Notes under the pieces: generated by a model
The model's input: only the letters and a program-made list of their open reading frames with translations
Database searches by the model: none
Told to the model about the DNA's origin: nothing
NCBI GenBank assembly: GCA_011043375.1
Contig: DQYP01000131.1
Coordinates: 1 to 17,836, forward strand
Length of the DNA: 17,836 bases
DNA from: Thermotogaceae bacterium
GTDB lineage: Bacteria > Thermotogota > Thermotogae > B21-G9 > HyVt-16
Direction: 5' to 3'
Program-made: the position numbers and the translations under genes
Part shown: positions 1 through 7,252 of the stretch, in pieces
Layout of the letters: each line of letters begins with the position of its first letter
How positions within the stretch are numbered: position 1 is the stretch's first letter

Positions 1-4
1 ACGT

Positions 5-42
5 ATTTGTCATCCCGAACGTATGTGAGGGATCTTTTATCC
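5..42. repeat. Possible dispersed-repeat fragment at the left edge
   Basis: The stretch beginning TTTGTCATCCCGAACG and continuing into GAGGGATCTTTT has the look of a short, semi-palindromic intergenic element (GTCATYCYGA followed by GAAGRATCT-like sequence) that I recall as multi-copy in many bacterial genomes. ATCCC at 12-16 can pair with GGGAT at 29-33, and a short T run follows. Only one copy is present here, so its repeat nature is inferred from resemblance. The rest of 1-141 shows no gene and no clear terminator for the minus-strand operon that ends at 142. Confidence 0.35.
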
Positions 43-141
43 TCAATTGCTACTACTTCTTAGACTTTTCAAAGACTTCAATAATATTTATCTGCTATTT
101 TTGCTTCATTGAATATCATCATCACTACTAGTTAACACTAT

Positions 142-1035
142 CTATGAATTAACTCGTTCTATGATATATTTCACACAACCTAAAATCTGTGCTTTTTCTC
201 CCAATTCAGAAACTTCTATACGGATCTTTCTCACTAAAGGACTCGTCTCATACTCAAAAACTCTCAGCGCCTCTTTTTCGAAATATCGCCATTTTTCACC
301 GATACTACCACCCAAGATTAATAATTCTGGATTTAAAACATTGGCAATTATCGCGAGTAATTTTCCGATGGCTATGGAAGTTTGCTTAATAATCATTCGA
401 ACACATTCATCTTTATTTTTTTCATAGAGCTCGAAGATCGATTTTACGCCTTTTGGTAACCCACCGCAGATTCTTTTGAACCTTCTTAAAATCGCTGGTC
501 CGGAAATGAAATTTTCAATATTGTTGATATCACTAATCGACGTTGAAATGTTCAAGACATCCATATTAATCCATCCTACTGATCCAGCAACATTTCCATA
601 GCCTTTCACAATCTTCCCATCAGCCAATATACCGAGTCCCACTCCTGTTCCAATTACTAAATATCCCACATTTCGATGATCAACTGCTTTTCCCTTCCAG
701 GTCTCCCCTAATAACCCAGCAACTCTATCATCGATACAGAAAATGTCTATCCCTAAAGATTTTTGAAGTTCTTCCTTCAATCTGTAATTTTGATTTCCAA
801 AAACATTTGGTAACCACACCGATTCATCCTCGAAAACTGCCCCAGCAACTGAAATACAACCATATTCCAGTTTAAAGCGATCGTAATTCCTTTCAAACTC
901 TGAAATAATCGTATTTAATAACTCTTGAGGATCTTTGGGGGTAGAAAATCTTTTCTTGTAATGTATAGCCCCTTCACTATCAACTATCGCTACTCTTAAG
1001 TTAGTCCCTCCGATATCCGAAACGAACAGATTCAC
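142..1035 (-). CDS. ROK-family sugar kinase without the zinc motif
   Basis: This 297-residue protein has the ASKHA/ROK fold and probably phosphorylates a sugar or amino sugar with ATP in the cytoplasm. Visible motifs are the N-terminal phosphate loop DIGGTN (7-12), the likely catalytic Asp at 103 in CIDDRVAG where most ROK kinases read N-D, the second phosphate motif GTGVGLGI (129-136), and the adenosine motif ILGGSIG (240-246). The usual ROK Gly-His reads Gly-Trp (154-155), and the Cys-rich zinc loop that normally follows is replaced by a Ser/Ile/Asn-rich stretch, so the substrate cannot be read from family rules. The start is GTG, with GAGGAAG placed 7 nt upstream. It lies 4 nt after the GntR gene and is surely co-transcribed with it. 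Glucokinase, or an N-acetyl-hexosamine kinase, are both possible. Family confidence is high; substrate unknown. Confidence 0.88.
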   Translation of the reverse strand: MNLFVSDIGGTNLRVAIVDSEGAIHYKKRFSTPKDPQELLNTIISEFERNYDRFKLEYGCISVAGAVFEDESVWLPNVFGNQNYRLKEELQKSLGIDIFCIDDRVAGLLGETWKGKAVDHRNVGYLVIGTGVGLGILADGKIVKGYGNVAGSVGWINMDVLNISTSISDINNIENFISGPAILRRFKRICGGLPKGVKSIFELYEKNKDECVRMIIKQTSIAIGKLLAIIANVLNPELLILGGSIGEKWRYFEKEALRVFEYETSPLVRKIRIEVSELGEKAQILGCVKYIIERVNS

Positions 1036-1039
1036 CTTT

Positions 1040-1771
1040 TCACTTCCTCAAGTGGATTTGAACTGAGTACTTGTCACTTCTTATGATTGATTCAGTGTAT
1101 TCAATGGGATTACCTGCGGAATCATAAGCAACTCTTTCTACTATGAATCCCGCAAAAGGCCATTTCACTTTCAAGAGTTTACATTCATGTTTATCGAGGA
1201 TAGTCGCATAATATTTTTCATCAGCTGCGAAGATTTTCAGTTTATATTTGGTTTCAAGAAGCTCATACAGAGAACGGGTGAGATCATTTTCGAGAAAATC
1301 GGGCACAAGATATTCGGGACAGAAGAAAGTCTGTATTCCCATTGGTTCGCTGTTAATCAACCTGAGTCGCTTCACCATTATAACTCTGGTTTTCAATTCC
1401 AAATTCAATGCATTTGCAATCTTTTCATCGGCTTCTTTTATACCCTTTTCGATGATAGTTGACCCTGGTTTAAAGCCCTTTGTGATTAGTTCTTCAGTAA
1501 AACTCGTCAATTTCTTTGGACCTTGTCTGATTCTTGAATCAACGACGAAAGTACCTTTGCCTTGCCTTTTAATCAAAAATCCTTCTTCAACAAGCAGAGA
1601 AACAGCTTGTCTCACGACTGCATTGCTAACACCAAAAATTCTCGATAATTCTTTCTCGGTTGGTATCTTCTGACCAGCTTGCCAGATTCCTGCCAAAATA
1701 TTTTTTCTCAGTATTTCCTTCAATTGATGATAAAGGGGTTCAGAAGAGTAATGATCTATTTTCTGATACAA
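1040..1771 (-). CDS. GntR-family transcriptional regulator, HutC/UTRA type
   Basis: This 243-residue protein combines an N-terminal GntR winged helix-turn-helix (about residues 8-77, with PTEKELSRIFGVSNAVVRQA and a wing ending GKGTFVV) and a C-terminal UTRA effector domain (about 90-238). UTRA regulators usually repress sugar or amino-acid genes until a small ligand, often a sugar phosphate, binds. The start is TTG at 1771-1769, chosen because AGGAGG lies 8 nt upstream; the ATG inside that spacer is in another frame. It is the first gene of a two-gene operon with the ROK kinase 4 nt downstream, which suggests it senses that kinase's substrate or product. A consensus promoter and a candidate operator sit directly upstream, consistent with autoregulation. 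The ligand is not evident. Confidence 0.93.
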   Translation of the reverse strand: MYQKIDHYSSEPLYHQLKEILRKNILAGIWQAGQKIPTEKELSRIFGVSNAVVRQAVSLLVEEGFLIKRQGKGTFVVDSRIRQGPKKLTSFTEELITKGFKPGSTIIEKGIKEADEKIANALNLELKTRVIMVKRLRLINSEPMGIQTFFCPEYLVPDFLENDLTRSLYELLETKYKLKIFAADEKYYATILDKHECKLLKVKWPFAGFIVERVAYDSAGNPIEYTESIIRSDKYSVQIHLRK

Positions 1772-1793
1772 AACACATCCTCCTCAAATGTTT

Positions 1794-1831
1794 ATATTGA
1801 TACTAAACATTATAATCATTATAATCAATAT
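1794..1831. promoter_or_regulatory. Candidate GntR operator
   Basis: Two kinds of symmetry overlap the promoter. An 8-bp inverted repeat, ATATTGAT at 1794-1801 and ATCAATAT at 1824-1831, brackets the -10 box and start point. Between its arms the 9-mer ATTATAATC occurs twice in tandem (1809-1817 and 1818-1826), each containing the palindrome ATTATAAT. Either could bind a GntR dimer. The low sequence complexity makes chance possible. Confidence 0.45.
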
Positions 1832-1837
1832 TGTCAA
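1809..1837 (-). promoter_or_regulatory. Sigma-A promoter of the gntR-ROK operon
   Basis: Read on the minus strand, a perfect TTGACA (1837-1832) is followed after exactly 17 nt by a perfect TATAAT (1814-1809). Transcription should begin near 1802, giving a leader of about 30 nt that carries AGGAGG before the TTG start at 1771. Such an ideal promoter usually needs a repressor, and the encoded GntR protein is the obvious candidate. Confidence 0.85.
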
Positions 1838-1861
1838 TGCATGAATCTCAAAGTTATTCCG

Positions 1862-1870
1862 TGATATAAT
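1862..1870 (+). promoter_or_regulatory. Extended -10 promoter of dciA, probably leaderless
   Basis: TGATATAAT is a perfect extended -10 element (TG, one base, TATAAT). No good -35 hexamer lies 16-18 nt upstream, which an extended -10 tolerates. A start 6-7 nt after the hexamer falls at 1876-1877, the first base of the GTG that opens the dciA frame. No Shine-Dalgarno sequence precedes that GTG, so the transcript is probably leaderless. Confidence 0.65.
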
Positions 1871-1876
1871 TGTCTT

Positions 1877-2176
1877 GTGCGGATCGATAGGATTTTTTAC
1901 GAAGCTGCAAAGCAAAATAATTTTTTTAAAAAATTGCTCCTTAAAATAATTTTGGATGACTGGGAAAATATAGTGGGAAGCATATTGGCCCAAAAAACTT
2001 GGCCGTTGGAGTTGAAAGATGGAGTATTGAAAATTGCTCATCAAGACCCAATATTTGCCAGTGAATTGATCTTGCGACAAAGGGAAATCTTAGAAAAACT
2101 GAATTTAATGCTCAAAGGCATAGATACTGTAAAAACTATAAAATTGATAAGAAGGAGTGAAAAAGGTGGAAAATAA
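1877..2176 (+). CDS. dciA: DUF721 / DciA-family replicative helicase loader
   Basis: This small basic protein of 99 residues has the DUF721 pattern: the W..IVG..LA core (WENIVGSILAQKTWPLEL), the L.DG.L.I.. strand pair (LKDGVLKIAHQDPIFASEL), and a terminal LNxxL-like helix (KLNLMLKG). DciA-type proteins bind the replicative helicase DnaB and help load it, replacing DnaC/DnaI in most bacteria. The position directly upstream of gyrB is the one often seen for this family. The start is GTG with no ribosome binding site and appears to coincide with the transcription start. The 3' end overlaps gyrB by 11 nt (by 20 if gyrB starts at 2157) and itself supplies the gyrB Shine-Dalgarno. The family is clear; the role in this organism is inferred from the family. 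Confidence 0.82.
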   Translation: MRIDRIFYEAAKQNNFFKKLLLKIILDDWENIVGSILAQKTWPLELKDGVLKIAHQDPIFASELILRQREILEKLNLMLKGIDTVKTIKLIRRSEKGGK

Positions 2177-4073
2177 AAAATATTCGGCAAAAGATATAAA
2201 GGTTTTAAAGGGTTTGGAACCAGTAAGGAAGAGACCAGGAATGTACATCGGTTCAACTGGAAAAAGCGGTTTACATCATTTGGTGTACGAGATAGTTGAC
2301 AACAGTATAGATGAATCTTTAGCTGGTACGTGTGATTATATAAAAGTCACGTTAAATGAAGATGGTTCAGTTACAGTTGAAGACAATGGCAGAGGTATAC
2401 CCGTGGATATCCATCCTGAAGAAAAGCGAAGCGCTCTTGAAATAGTTATGACAACTTTACATGCGGGTGGAAAGTTTTCCAAAGACAGTTACAAGATAAG
2501 TGGTGGGTTGCACGGTGTAGGAGCTTCAGTTGTCAACGCACTTTCAGAATTTCTCGAGGCTGTTGTCTACTGGTCTGATGGAAAGATATATAGGCAGAGA
2601 TACGAAAAAGGGGTACCCGTAACATCTGTAGAAATAGTAGGGCAAACCGAGAAAACTGGCACCAAGATAACTTTTAAACCAGATTCCTCAATATTTACTA
2701 CAACTGAATTTGATACAGATATCCTCATGTCAAGACTCAAAGAGCTTGCTTTTTTGAACCCGAAAGTGACAATAGAATTCATAGATAAAAGAAATAGCGA
2801 AAAACACACTTTCCATTATGAGGGAGGAATAGTAGAATTCATCAAACATCTCAACACTAGAAAAACACCAATACACAAGGATATTATATACATCTCGGGT
2901 GAAGCGGAGGGCACTATTGTGGAACTCGCGATGCAATACACTAATTCTTACGATGAAAGTATTAGAAGCTATGTGAACAACATAAATACCATCGAAGGTG
3001 GAACACATTTGACAGCCTTTAAAAACGTTCTAACGAGAGTAATGAATGAATTTGCAAGGAGATTGAACCTTTTGAAAAAGGATGAGGCCAACCTCCAAGG
3101 AAGTGATGTCAGGGAAGGGCTAACAGCAATTTTAAGTGTCAAAGTCAAAGAACCTCAATTTGAAGGTCAAACGAAGGCTAAATTAGGTAATGAAGAAGTT
3201 TTTGGAGCAGTTATCAAAATTTTGGGAGAAGGATTGGTAGACTATTTTGAAAAAAATGAAAAAACTGTCAGGGCTATACTTGACAAAGCTATTCGAGCAG
3301 CTCGAGCACGCGAAGCGGCTAAAAAAGCTCGAGAAATGATTAGAAGAAAAAACGTTCTTGAAAATTCTGCCCTACCTGGTAAATTGGCAGATTGCTCTTC
3401 GACGAATTTGGAAGAGACCGAGCTTTTCATAGTTGAGGGAGATTCAGCTGGAGGTTCTGCAAAACAAGGTAGAGATAGAAATTTCCAGGCTATTCTACCA
3501 CTTAGAGGAAAAATTTTGAACGTAGAGAAAGCCAGTTATGATAAACTCTTAAAAAACGAACAGATAAACGACATAATAGTCGCCCTGGGAACGGGAATCG
3601 GAGATGAATTTGATATAAACAAATTGAGATATGGAAAGATAATAATAATGACAGATGCGGATGTGGATGGTGCTCATATTAGAACTCTACTACTAACTCT
3701 ATTTTTCAGATATATGACCGAGTTGATAACGAATAGGAGAATATTCATAGCTTTACCACCTCTTTATCGTGTGAGCGGTGGAAAAGAAGAAGTATATGTT
3801 TACAGTGATGAAGAATTGAAAAAAGTTGTGAAAGAATTCAGGAAGAAAGGTAAAAATCCTGTGATACAAAGATATAAAGGACTCGGTGAGATGAATCCCG
3901 AGCAACTTTGGGAAACAACTATGAACCCTGAAAAAAGAAAACTGATAGAAGTTACAATCGAGGACGCTCAGGAAGCAGACAGAACCTTTGAAATACTCAT
4001 GGGTTCAGAAGTGGAGGATAGAAGGAATTTTATTTTTAGACATGCCTTGAAAGTCGCCAACCTTGACATATAA
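2166..4073 (+). CDS. gyrB: DNA gyrase subunit B
   Basis: This is the ATPase subunit of the type IIA topoisomerase that introduces negative supercoils with GyrA, which is not in the window. Numbered from GTG 2166 (635 residues, normal for the short bacterial form), the GHKL ATPase shows E42 and N46 in YEIVDNSIDE, DNGRG (73-77) and GGLHGVG (113-119). The transducer carries QTKAKLGN, and the TOPRIM domain carries EGDSAGG (from E424) and the metal-binding DADVD (497-501), followed by QRYKGLGEM. The ending ALKVANLDI is typical of GyrB rather than ParE. An in-frame GTG at 2157 overlaps its own AAGGAG, so 2166, 8 nt downstream of that site, is preferred. The start lies inside dciA, suggesting translational coupling, and the ftsQ-like gene follows within about 25 nt. 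Confidence 0.97.
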   Translation: MENKKYSAKDIKVLKGLEPVRKRPGMYIGSTGKSGLHHLVYEIVDNSIDESLAGTCDYIKVTLNEDGSVTVEDNGRGIPVDIHPEEKRSALEIVMTTLHAGGKFSKDSYKISGGLHGVGASVVNALSEFLEAVVYWSDGKIYRQRYEKGVPVTSVEIVGQTEKTGTKITFKPDSSIFTTTEFDTDILMSRLKELAFLNPKVTIEFIDKRNSEKHTFHYEGGIVEFIKHLNTRKTPIHKDIIYISGEAEGTIVELAMQYTNSYDESIRSYVNNINTIEGGTHLTAFKNVLTRVMNEFARRLNLLKKDEANLQGSDVREGLTAILSVKVKEPQFEGQTKAKLGNEEVFGAVIKILGEGLVDYFEKNEKTVRAILDKAIRAARAREAAKKAREMIRRKNVLENSALPGKLADCSSTNLEETELFIVEGDSAGGSAKQGRDRNFQAILPLRGKILNVEKASYDKLLKNEQINDIIVALGTGIGDEFDINKLRYGKIIIMTDADVDGAHIRTLLLTLFFRYMTELITNRRIFIALPPLYRVSGGKEEVYVYSDEELKKVVKEFRKKGKNPVIQRYKGLGEMNPEQLWETTMNPEKRKLIEVTIEDAQEADRTFEILMGSEVEDRRNFIFRHALKVANLDI

Positions 4074-4098
4074 TTGGGGGGTCGTGGAGGTCTTTCTA

Positions 4099-4794
4099 TT
4101 GCGCGAAAAAGTGTCAAAAATCTATGGGTTCTTTTCCATATGTGTATTTTTACTCTTAATATGGCGGACTATTATACTGATTTCCACGAATGAACCAAGA
4201 ATTTACAGCGTGAAATTTGATGATGATTACAGATTCATTCCAAAACAGTTTATTGAAAACTCCTTGATGATTTGGGCGAAACCAGATCTCAATTTTTTGA
4301 GAAATAATATATGGGAAATGGAACCGTACGTGAAGAATTTTAAATTGGAAAACAACAGTTTAATCATTAGTTTAAGAAGACCGTTTTTAATATTGAGAGG
4401 CTGCAAGAGTTTTTTTTTAATATCGAATGATGGTGTTTTCTTAGAGAAATTGAAGGATGAAGACCTTTTGAGAATTGATCTACCAGTAATAACAATCAAC
4501 TCCAATGACAATTGCCCGAGTTTTTCAGAAGGATGTATAAAGGATCATAAAATCGTGGGATTTTTGGGAAAACTATCAAATATATCTCAAGAGAATTTTA
4601 GGTTGATTTCTGAAATAGATTTTACAGGTATGAAAGTTTTCTTGAGAAAAGGGATTGTTATAAAAGTTAACAAATGGTCAAATTTTATTGAAAATTCTGG
4701 TATAATCGATGACGTACTGAAATATCTGGACAAGGGCACAGTTGTTCAGCTTCTCAGTAATGGGAGATTGCTCATTTTGCCGGAGGAGAGGTGA
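4099..4794 (+). CDS. ftsQ: Divergent FtsQ/DivIB-like cell-division protein
   Basis: This protein of 231 residues has a short basic cytoplasmic tail, one hydrophobic segment (about residues 8-30) and an extracytoplasmic domain. It begins with a POTRA-like stretch (roughly 37-80), then shows an FtsQ-like signature: alternating hydrophobics, RRPFLILRGCKSFFLISNDG and VFLEKL, then LPVITI. FtsQ links early and late divisome proteins. Identity with known FtsQ is low, and the call leans on topology, length and location just before ftsA and ftsZ. The frame is open from TTG 4063, but GGAGG at 4086-4090 sits 8 nt before TTG 4099, the chosen start. Three Cys residues occur in the outer domain. It ends 6 nt before ftsA, whose ribosome site is inside its last codons. 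Confidence 0.72.
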   Translation: MREKVSKIYGFFSICVFLLLIWRTIILISTNEPRIYSVKFDDDYRFIPKQFIENSLMIWAKPDLNFLRNNIWEMEPYVKNFKLENNSLIISLRRPFLILRGCKSFFLISNDGVFLEKLKDEDLLRIDLPVITINSNDNCPSFSEGCIKDHKIVGFLGKLSNISQENFRLISEIDFTGMKVFLRKGIVIKVNKWSNFIENSGIIDDVLKYLDKGTVVQLLSNGRLLILPEER

Positions 4795-4800
4795 TTTTAG

Positions 4801-6150
4801 GTGCCCAGAGGTTTTTTGGTAACAGCTATCGATATAGGATCAAGCAGAATCAAAGGTGTTGTCGGTGAAATAAATGATGAAAAGATAGAGATAAGGGCTT
4901 TCGCCACCATAAAATCTAGGGGTGTAGAGAATGGAGAAATCAAAGATGCGATAGCCCTTAAGGATTCCATAGAGAATCTGCTTGTTGAGTTGGAAACTCA
5001 AGAACCCCAGCAACCAGATTCTTATTTTTGTGTGACCTTTTCAACTTTATCCACGAGTTTGAAAATTTCTAACACTGAGGAACATTTCAATGAGCGTAGA
5101 ATCATAGATGATGATGTAGTGATTGAACTGCTGGAAAGATTTTCATCCAATGAAAGTGAAAAAGCTGAAAACTCCTCCTTGCAAAGTGATGAAATGGATG
5201 CCAATGAAGGGATTAAGAAAGAAAGAGAAAGTTTCTCACCACTTTTAAATGAATACAAGGTGCTTCATGTTATGCCCAAAAGATACATAATCGATGGAGT
5301 CAAAAGTGTTTCTAATCCTATAGATATGGAAGCTTCAACATTAGGGATAGAGGCTTCATTGATAACGGTTGATAAGTCACAATTGGATGCCCTAAGGAAA
5401 TTGTTGGAAGACACAAATATAATCGATCCAATATTCTATTCTCCAACATTTACAGCATCTGAAACACTATTGAGTGTAGAAGAAAAAGAGCGCGGTACGG
5501 TTTGTCTCAACATGGGATATTCTTTCACCGATTTCATAGTTTACTTCAACGGTGTGCCTATTTACATGGATACAGTCTCACTTGGTATGAAAAACGTCAT
5601 AAGAGATATAGCACAGGTCTTGGAAACGTCTTTTGAAGAAGCCGAGAGACTTTTGGTACAGCATGGATTGGCTTCACATGATTTGGTAAAAGAGGACATA
5701 AAGATTCCATATATAATGCTGGATGGTAAAACACAAAGTGAAGTGAGTTTGAAAAAATTATCGTTGATAATATATGCAAGGATAAGGGAAATACTCAGTA
5801 ATGTGAGAAGAGAAATCAGAAGAGCAGAAGCGACTTTGACACAGCAAGGAGGAGCAGGGATCCCCGGTGGAATAGTGTTGATAGGTGGCGGGGCAAAACT
5901 TAACGGTATTGTTGAAACTACGATAGAAATTTTCAAATTACCCGTTAGAGTAGGGAAAATCGAAAAGCTTAAGGATGTAGAATTAATGGATGAAGCACAT
6001 GTTTGTGAGGACCCTCTTTATATACCATCAATTGGAAGTATATCACTATTTTACAGTGAAGAAATGGAGTTAGAATTGGAAAATCCGAGAAAGAGAAAAA
6101 GTGAGGGATTCTTCAAAAAATTGTGGGAATTGTTTAAAAAGTTAGTCTAA
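4801..6150 (+). CDS. ftsA: Cell-division protein FtsA (actin-like FtsZ membrane tether)
   Basis: FtsA is the actin-family ATPase that anchors FtsZ filaments to the membrane. The 449-residue product has the phosphate-1 motif AIDIGSSRIKG (9-19), a second phosphate region around CLNMGYSFTD (235-244), the adenosine motif IVLIGGGAKLNG (358-369), and a Lys/Phe/Leu/Trp-rich amphipathic C-terminal helix, EGFFKKLWELFKKLV, that acts as the membrane-targeting sequence. It is longer than the usual 400-420 residues, mainly because of a Ser/Glu-rich, low-complexity stretch at about 113-148 that precedes the conserved VMPKRYIIDG strand. The GTG start follows GAGGTGAT by 5 nt and lies 6 nt after ftsQ. ftsZ follows after 20 nt, giving a standard ftsQAZ block. 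Confidence 0.95.
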   Translation: MPRGFLVTAIDIGSSRIKGVVGEINDEKIEIRAFATIKSRGVENGEIKDAIALKDSIENLLVELETQEPQQPDSYFCVTFSTLSTSLKISNTEEHFNERRIIDDDVVIELLERFSSNESEKAENSSLQSDEMDANEGIKKERESFSPLLNEYKVLHVMPKRYIIDGVKSVSNPIDMEASTLGIEASLITVDKSQLDALRKLLEDTNIIDPIFYSPTFTASETLLSVEEKERGTVCLNMGYSFTDFIVYFNGVPIYMDTVSLGMKNVIRDIAQVLETSFEEAERLLVQHGLASHDLVKEDIKIPYIMLDGKTQSEVSLKKLSLIIYARIREILSNVRREIRRAEATLTQQGGAGIPGGIVLIGGGAKLNGIVETTIEIFKLPVRVGKIEKLKDVELMDEAHVCEDPLYIPSIGSISLFYSEEMELELENPRKRKSEGFFKKLWELFKKLV

Positions 6151-6170
6151 CGAATGAGGAGGTGGAGGGC

Positions 6171-7226
6171 TTGGCGTTTGAATTCTACGATGAGAGCCTT
6201 CTTAAAAGTGAAGAAGAGAAAAAACAACGAAGAGGAAAACCTATAATAAAAGTCATTGGTATCGGTGGAGCAGGTAATAATGCTATAAATAGAATGGTTG
6301 ATGCTGGTATAGAAGGAGTTATATTTATTGCAGCTAACACAGATTTACAGGTTTTGGAGATCAGCAAAGCCGATATACTTATTCCTCTTGGTAACGATGG
6401 CATGGGAGCTGGTGGTGAACCCCAAAAGGGTGAACAAGCAACAGTGGAGAGTAAAGACAAAATTGTCGAAAATCTCAAGGATGCTGATATGTTGTTTATA
6501 ACAGCCGGTTTAGGTGGTGGAACTGGTACCGGAGGAGCACCTGTTATTGCGGAAATTGCCAGAGAGCTCGGTATATTAACTGTTGCAATAGTTACCACTC
6601 CATTTTACTTTGAAGGAAACAAGAGATGGAAGATAGCGATGGAAGGATTACAAAAATTGAAAGGAAAAGTTGATACATTGATAAAAATTTCCAACAATAA
6701 GCTTCTCGAAGAAGTGGATGAAGATATGACTACCATAGATGCATTCAAAAAAGCCGATGAAACTCTCATGCAAGGAATAAGGGGCATCTCGGAGTTGATA
6801 ACAAAACGAGGTTATATCAACCTCGATTTTGCTGATATAAATGCCGTTATGAGAGGTGCTGGAACAGCAATGCTTGGGATAGGAATCGGCAAAGGAGATA
6901 ACAGAGCAATTGATGCAGCAAGAAATGCCATGGAAAGTAGATTACTTGAACAACCCGTTGAAAATGCAACTGCTATAATACTAAACATATCAGCTCCAGA
7001 AAATGTCAAACTCAAAGAAATGCATATGGCAGCTGCGATCATAAAGCAAAAATGTAGTGATGAAGCTGATGTCAGACTTGGATTAATAATAGATGATAGC
7101 ATAAATGATGATGAAATGAGAGTTACTTTGATTGCAACTGGTTTTGAAGAGGATGATAAGGGTCTGTTTCCCGATAATGATATACCTGCCATTTATAGGA
7201 TGGGGTTAGATTGGGAAAATCTATAA
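6171..7226 (+). CDS. ftsZ: Cell-division protein FtsZ (tubulin-like GTPase)
   Basis: FtsZ polymerises with GTP into the division ring. The tubulin-type core has GIGGAGNNA (from about 31) and the signature loop GGGTGTGG (115-122), and GISELITKRGYINLDFAD resembles the T7 synergy-loop region of Thermotoga FtsZ. After the core comes a linker of only some ten acidic residues and a terminal DIPAIYRMGLDWENL, equivalent to the conserved C-terminal peptide that binds FtsA. The frame is open from GTG 6162, but that codon abuts its own GAGGAG; TTG 6171, 8 nt after GGAGG, is preferred and gives 351 residues. ftsA is 20 nt upstream, and the PilB-type gene starts 26 nt downstream behind its own GGAG. Confidence 0.97.
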   Translation: MAFEFYDESLLKSEEEKKQRRGKPIIKVIGIGGAGNNAINRMVDAGIEGVIFIAANTDLQVLEISKADILIPLGNDGMGAGGEPQKGEQATVESKDKIVENLKDADMLFITAGLGGGTGTGGAPVIAEIARELGILTVAIVTTPFYFEGNKRWKIAMEGLQKLKGKVDTLIKISNNKLLEEVDEDMTTIDAFKKADETLMQGIRGISELITKRGYINLDFADINAVMRGAGTAMLGIGIGKGDNRAIDAARNAMESRLLEQPVENATAIILNISAPENVKLKEMHMAAAIIKQKCSDEADVRLGLIIDDSINDDEMRVTLIATGFEEDDKGLFPDNDIPAIYRMGLDWENL

Positions 7227-7252
7227 ATTGAATCTCCTATTGGAGTGATTTC

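Noticed and set aside
1784..2080. Minus-strand frame antisense to dciA
   Set aside because: It runs through the divergent promoter region and is antisense to a recognisable DUF721 protein.
6185..6598. Long minus-strand open frame inside ftsZ (and another at 6812-7192)
   Set aside because: Low-complexity Ser/Ile/Pro-rich translation typical of the reverse strand of a real gene; ftsZ is unambiguous.
7231..7250. Hairpin hiding the pilB ribosome site (CTCC-TATT-GGAG)
   Set aside because: Only four contiguous base pairs; unlikely to be stable at the growth temperature of a thermophile.
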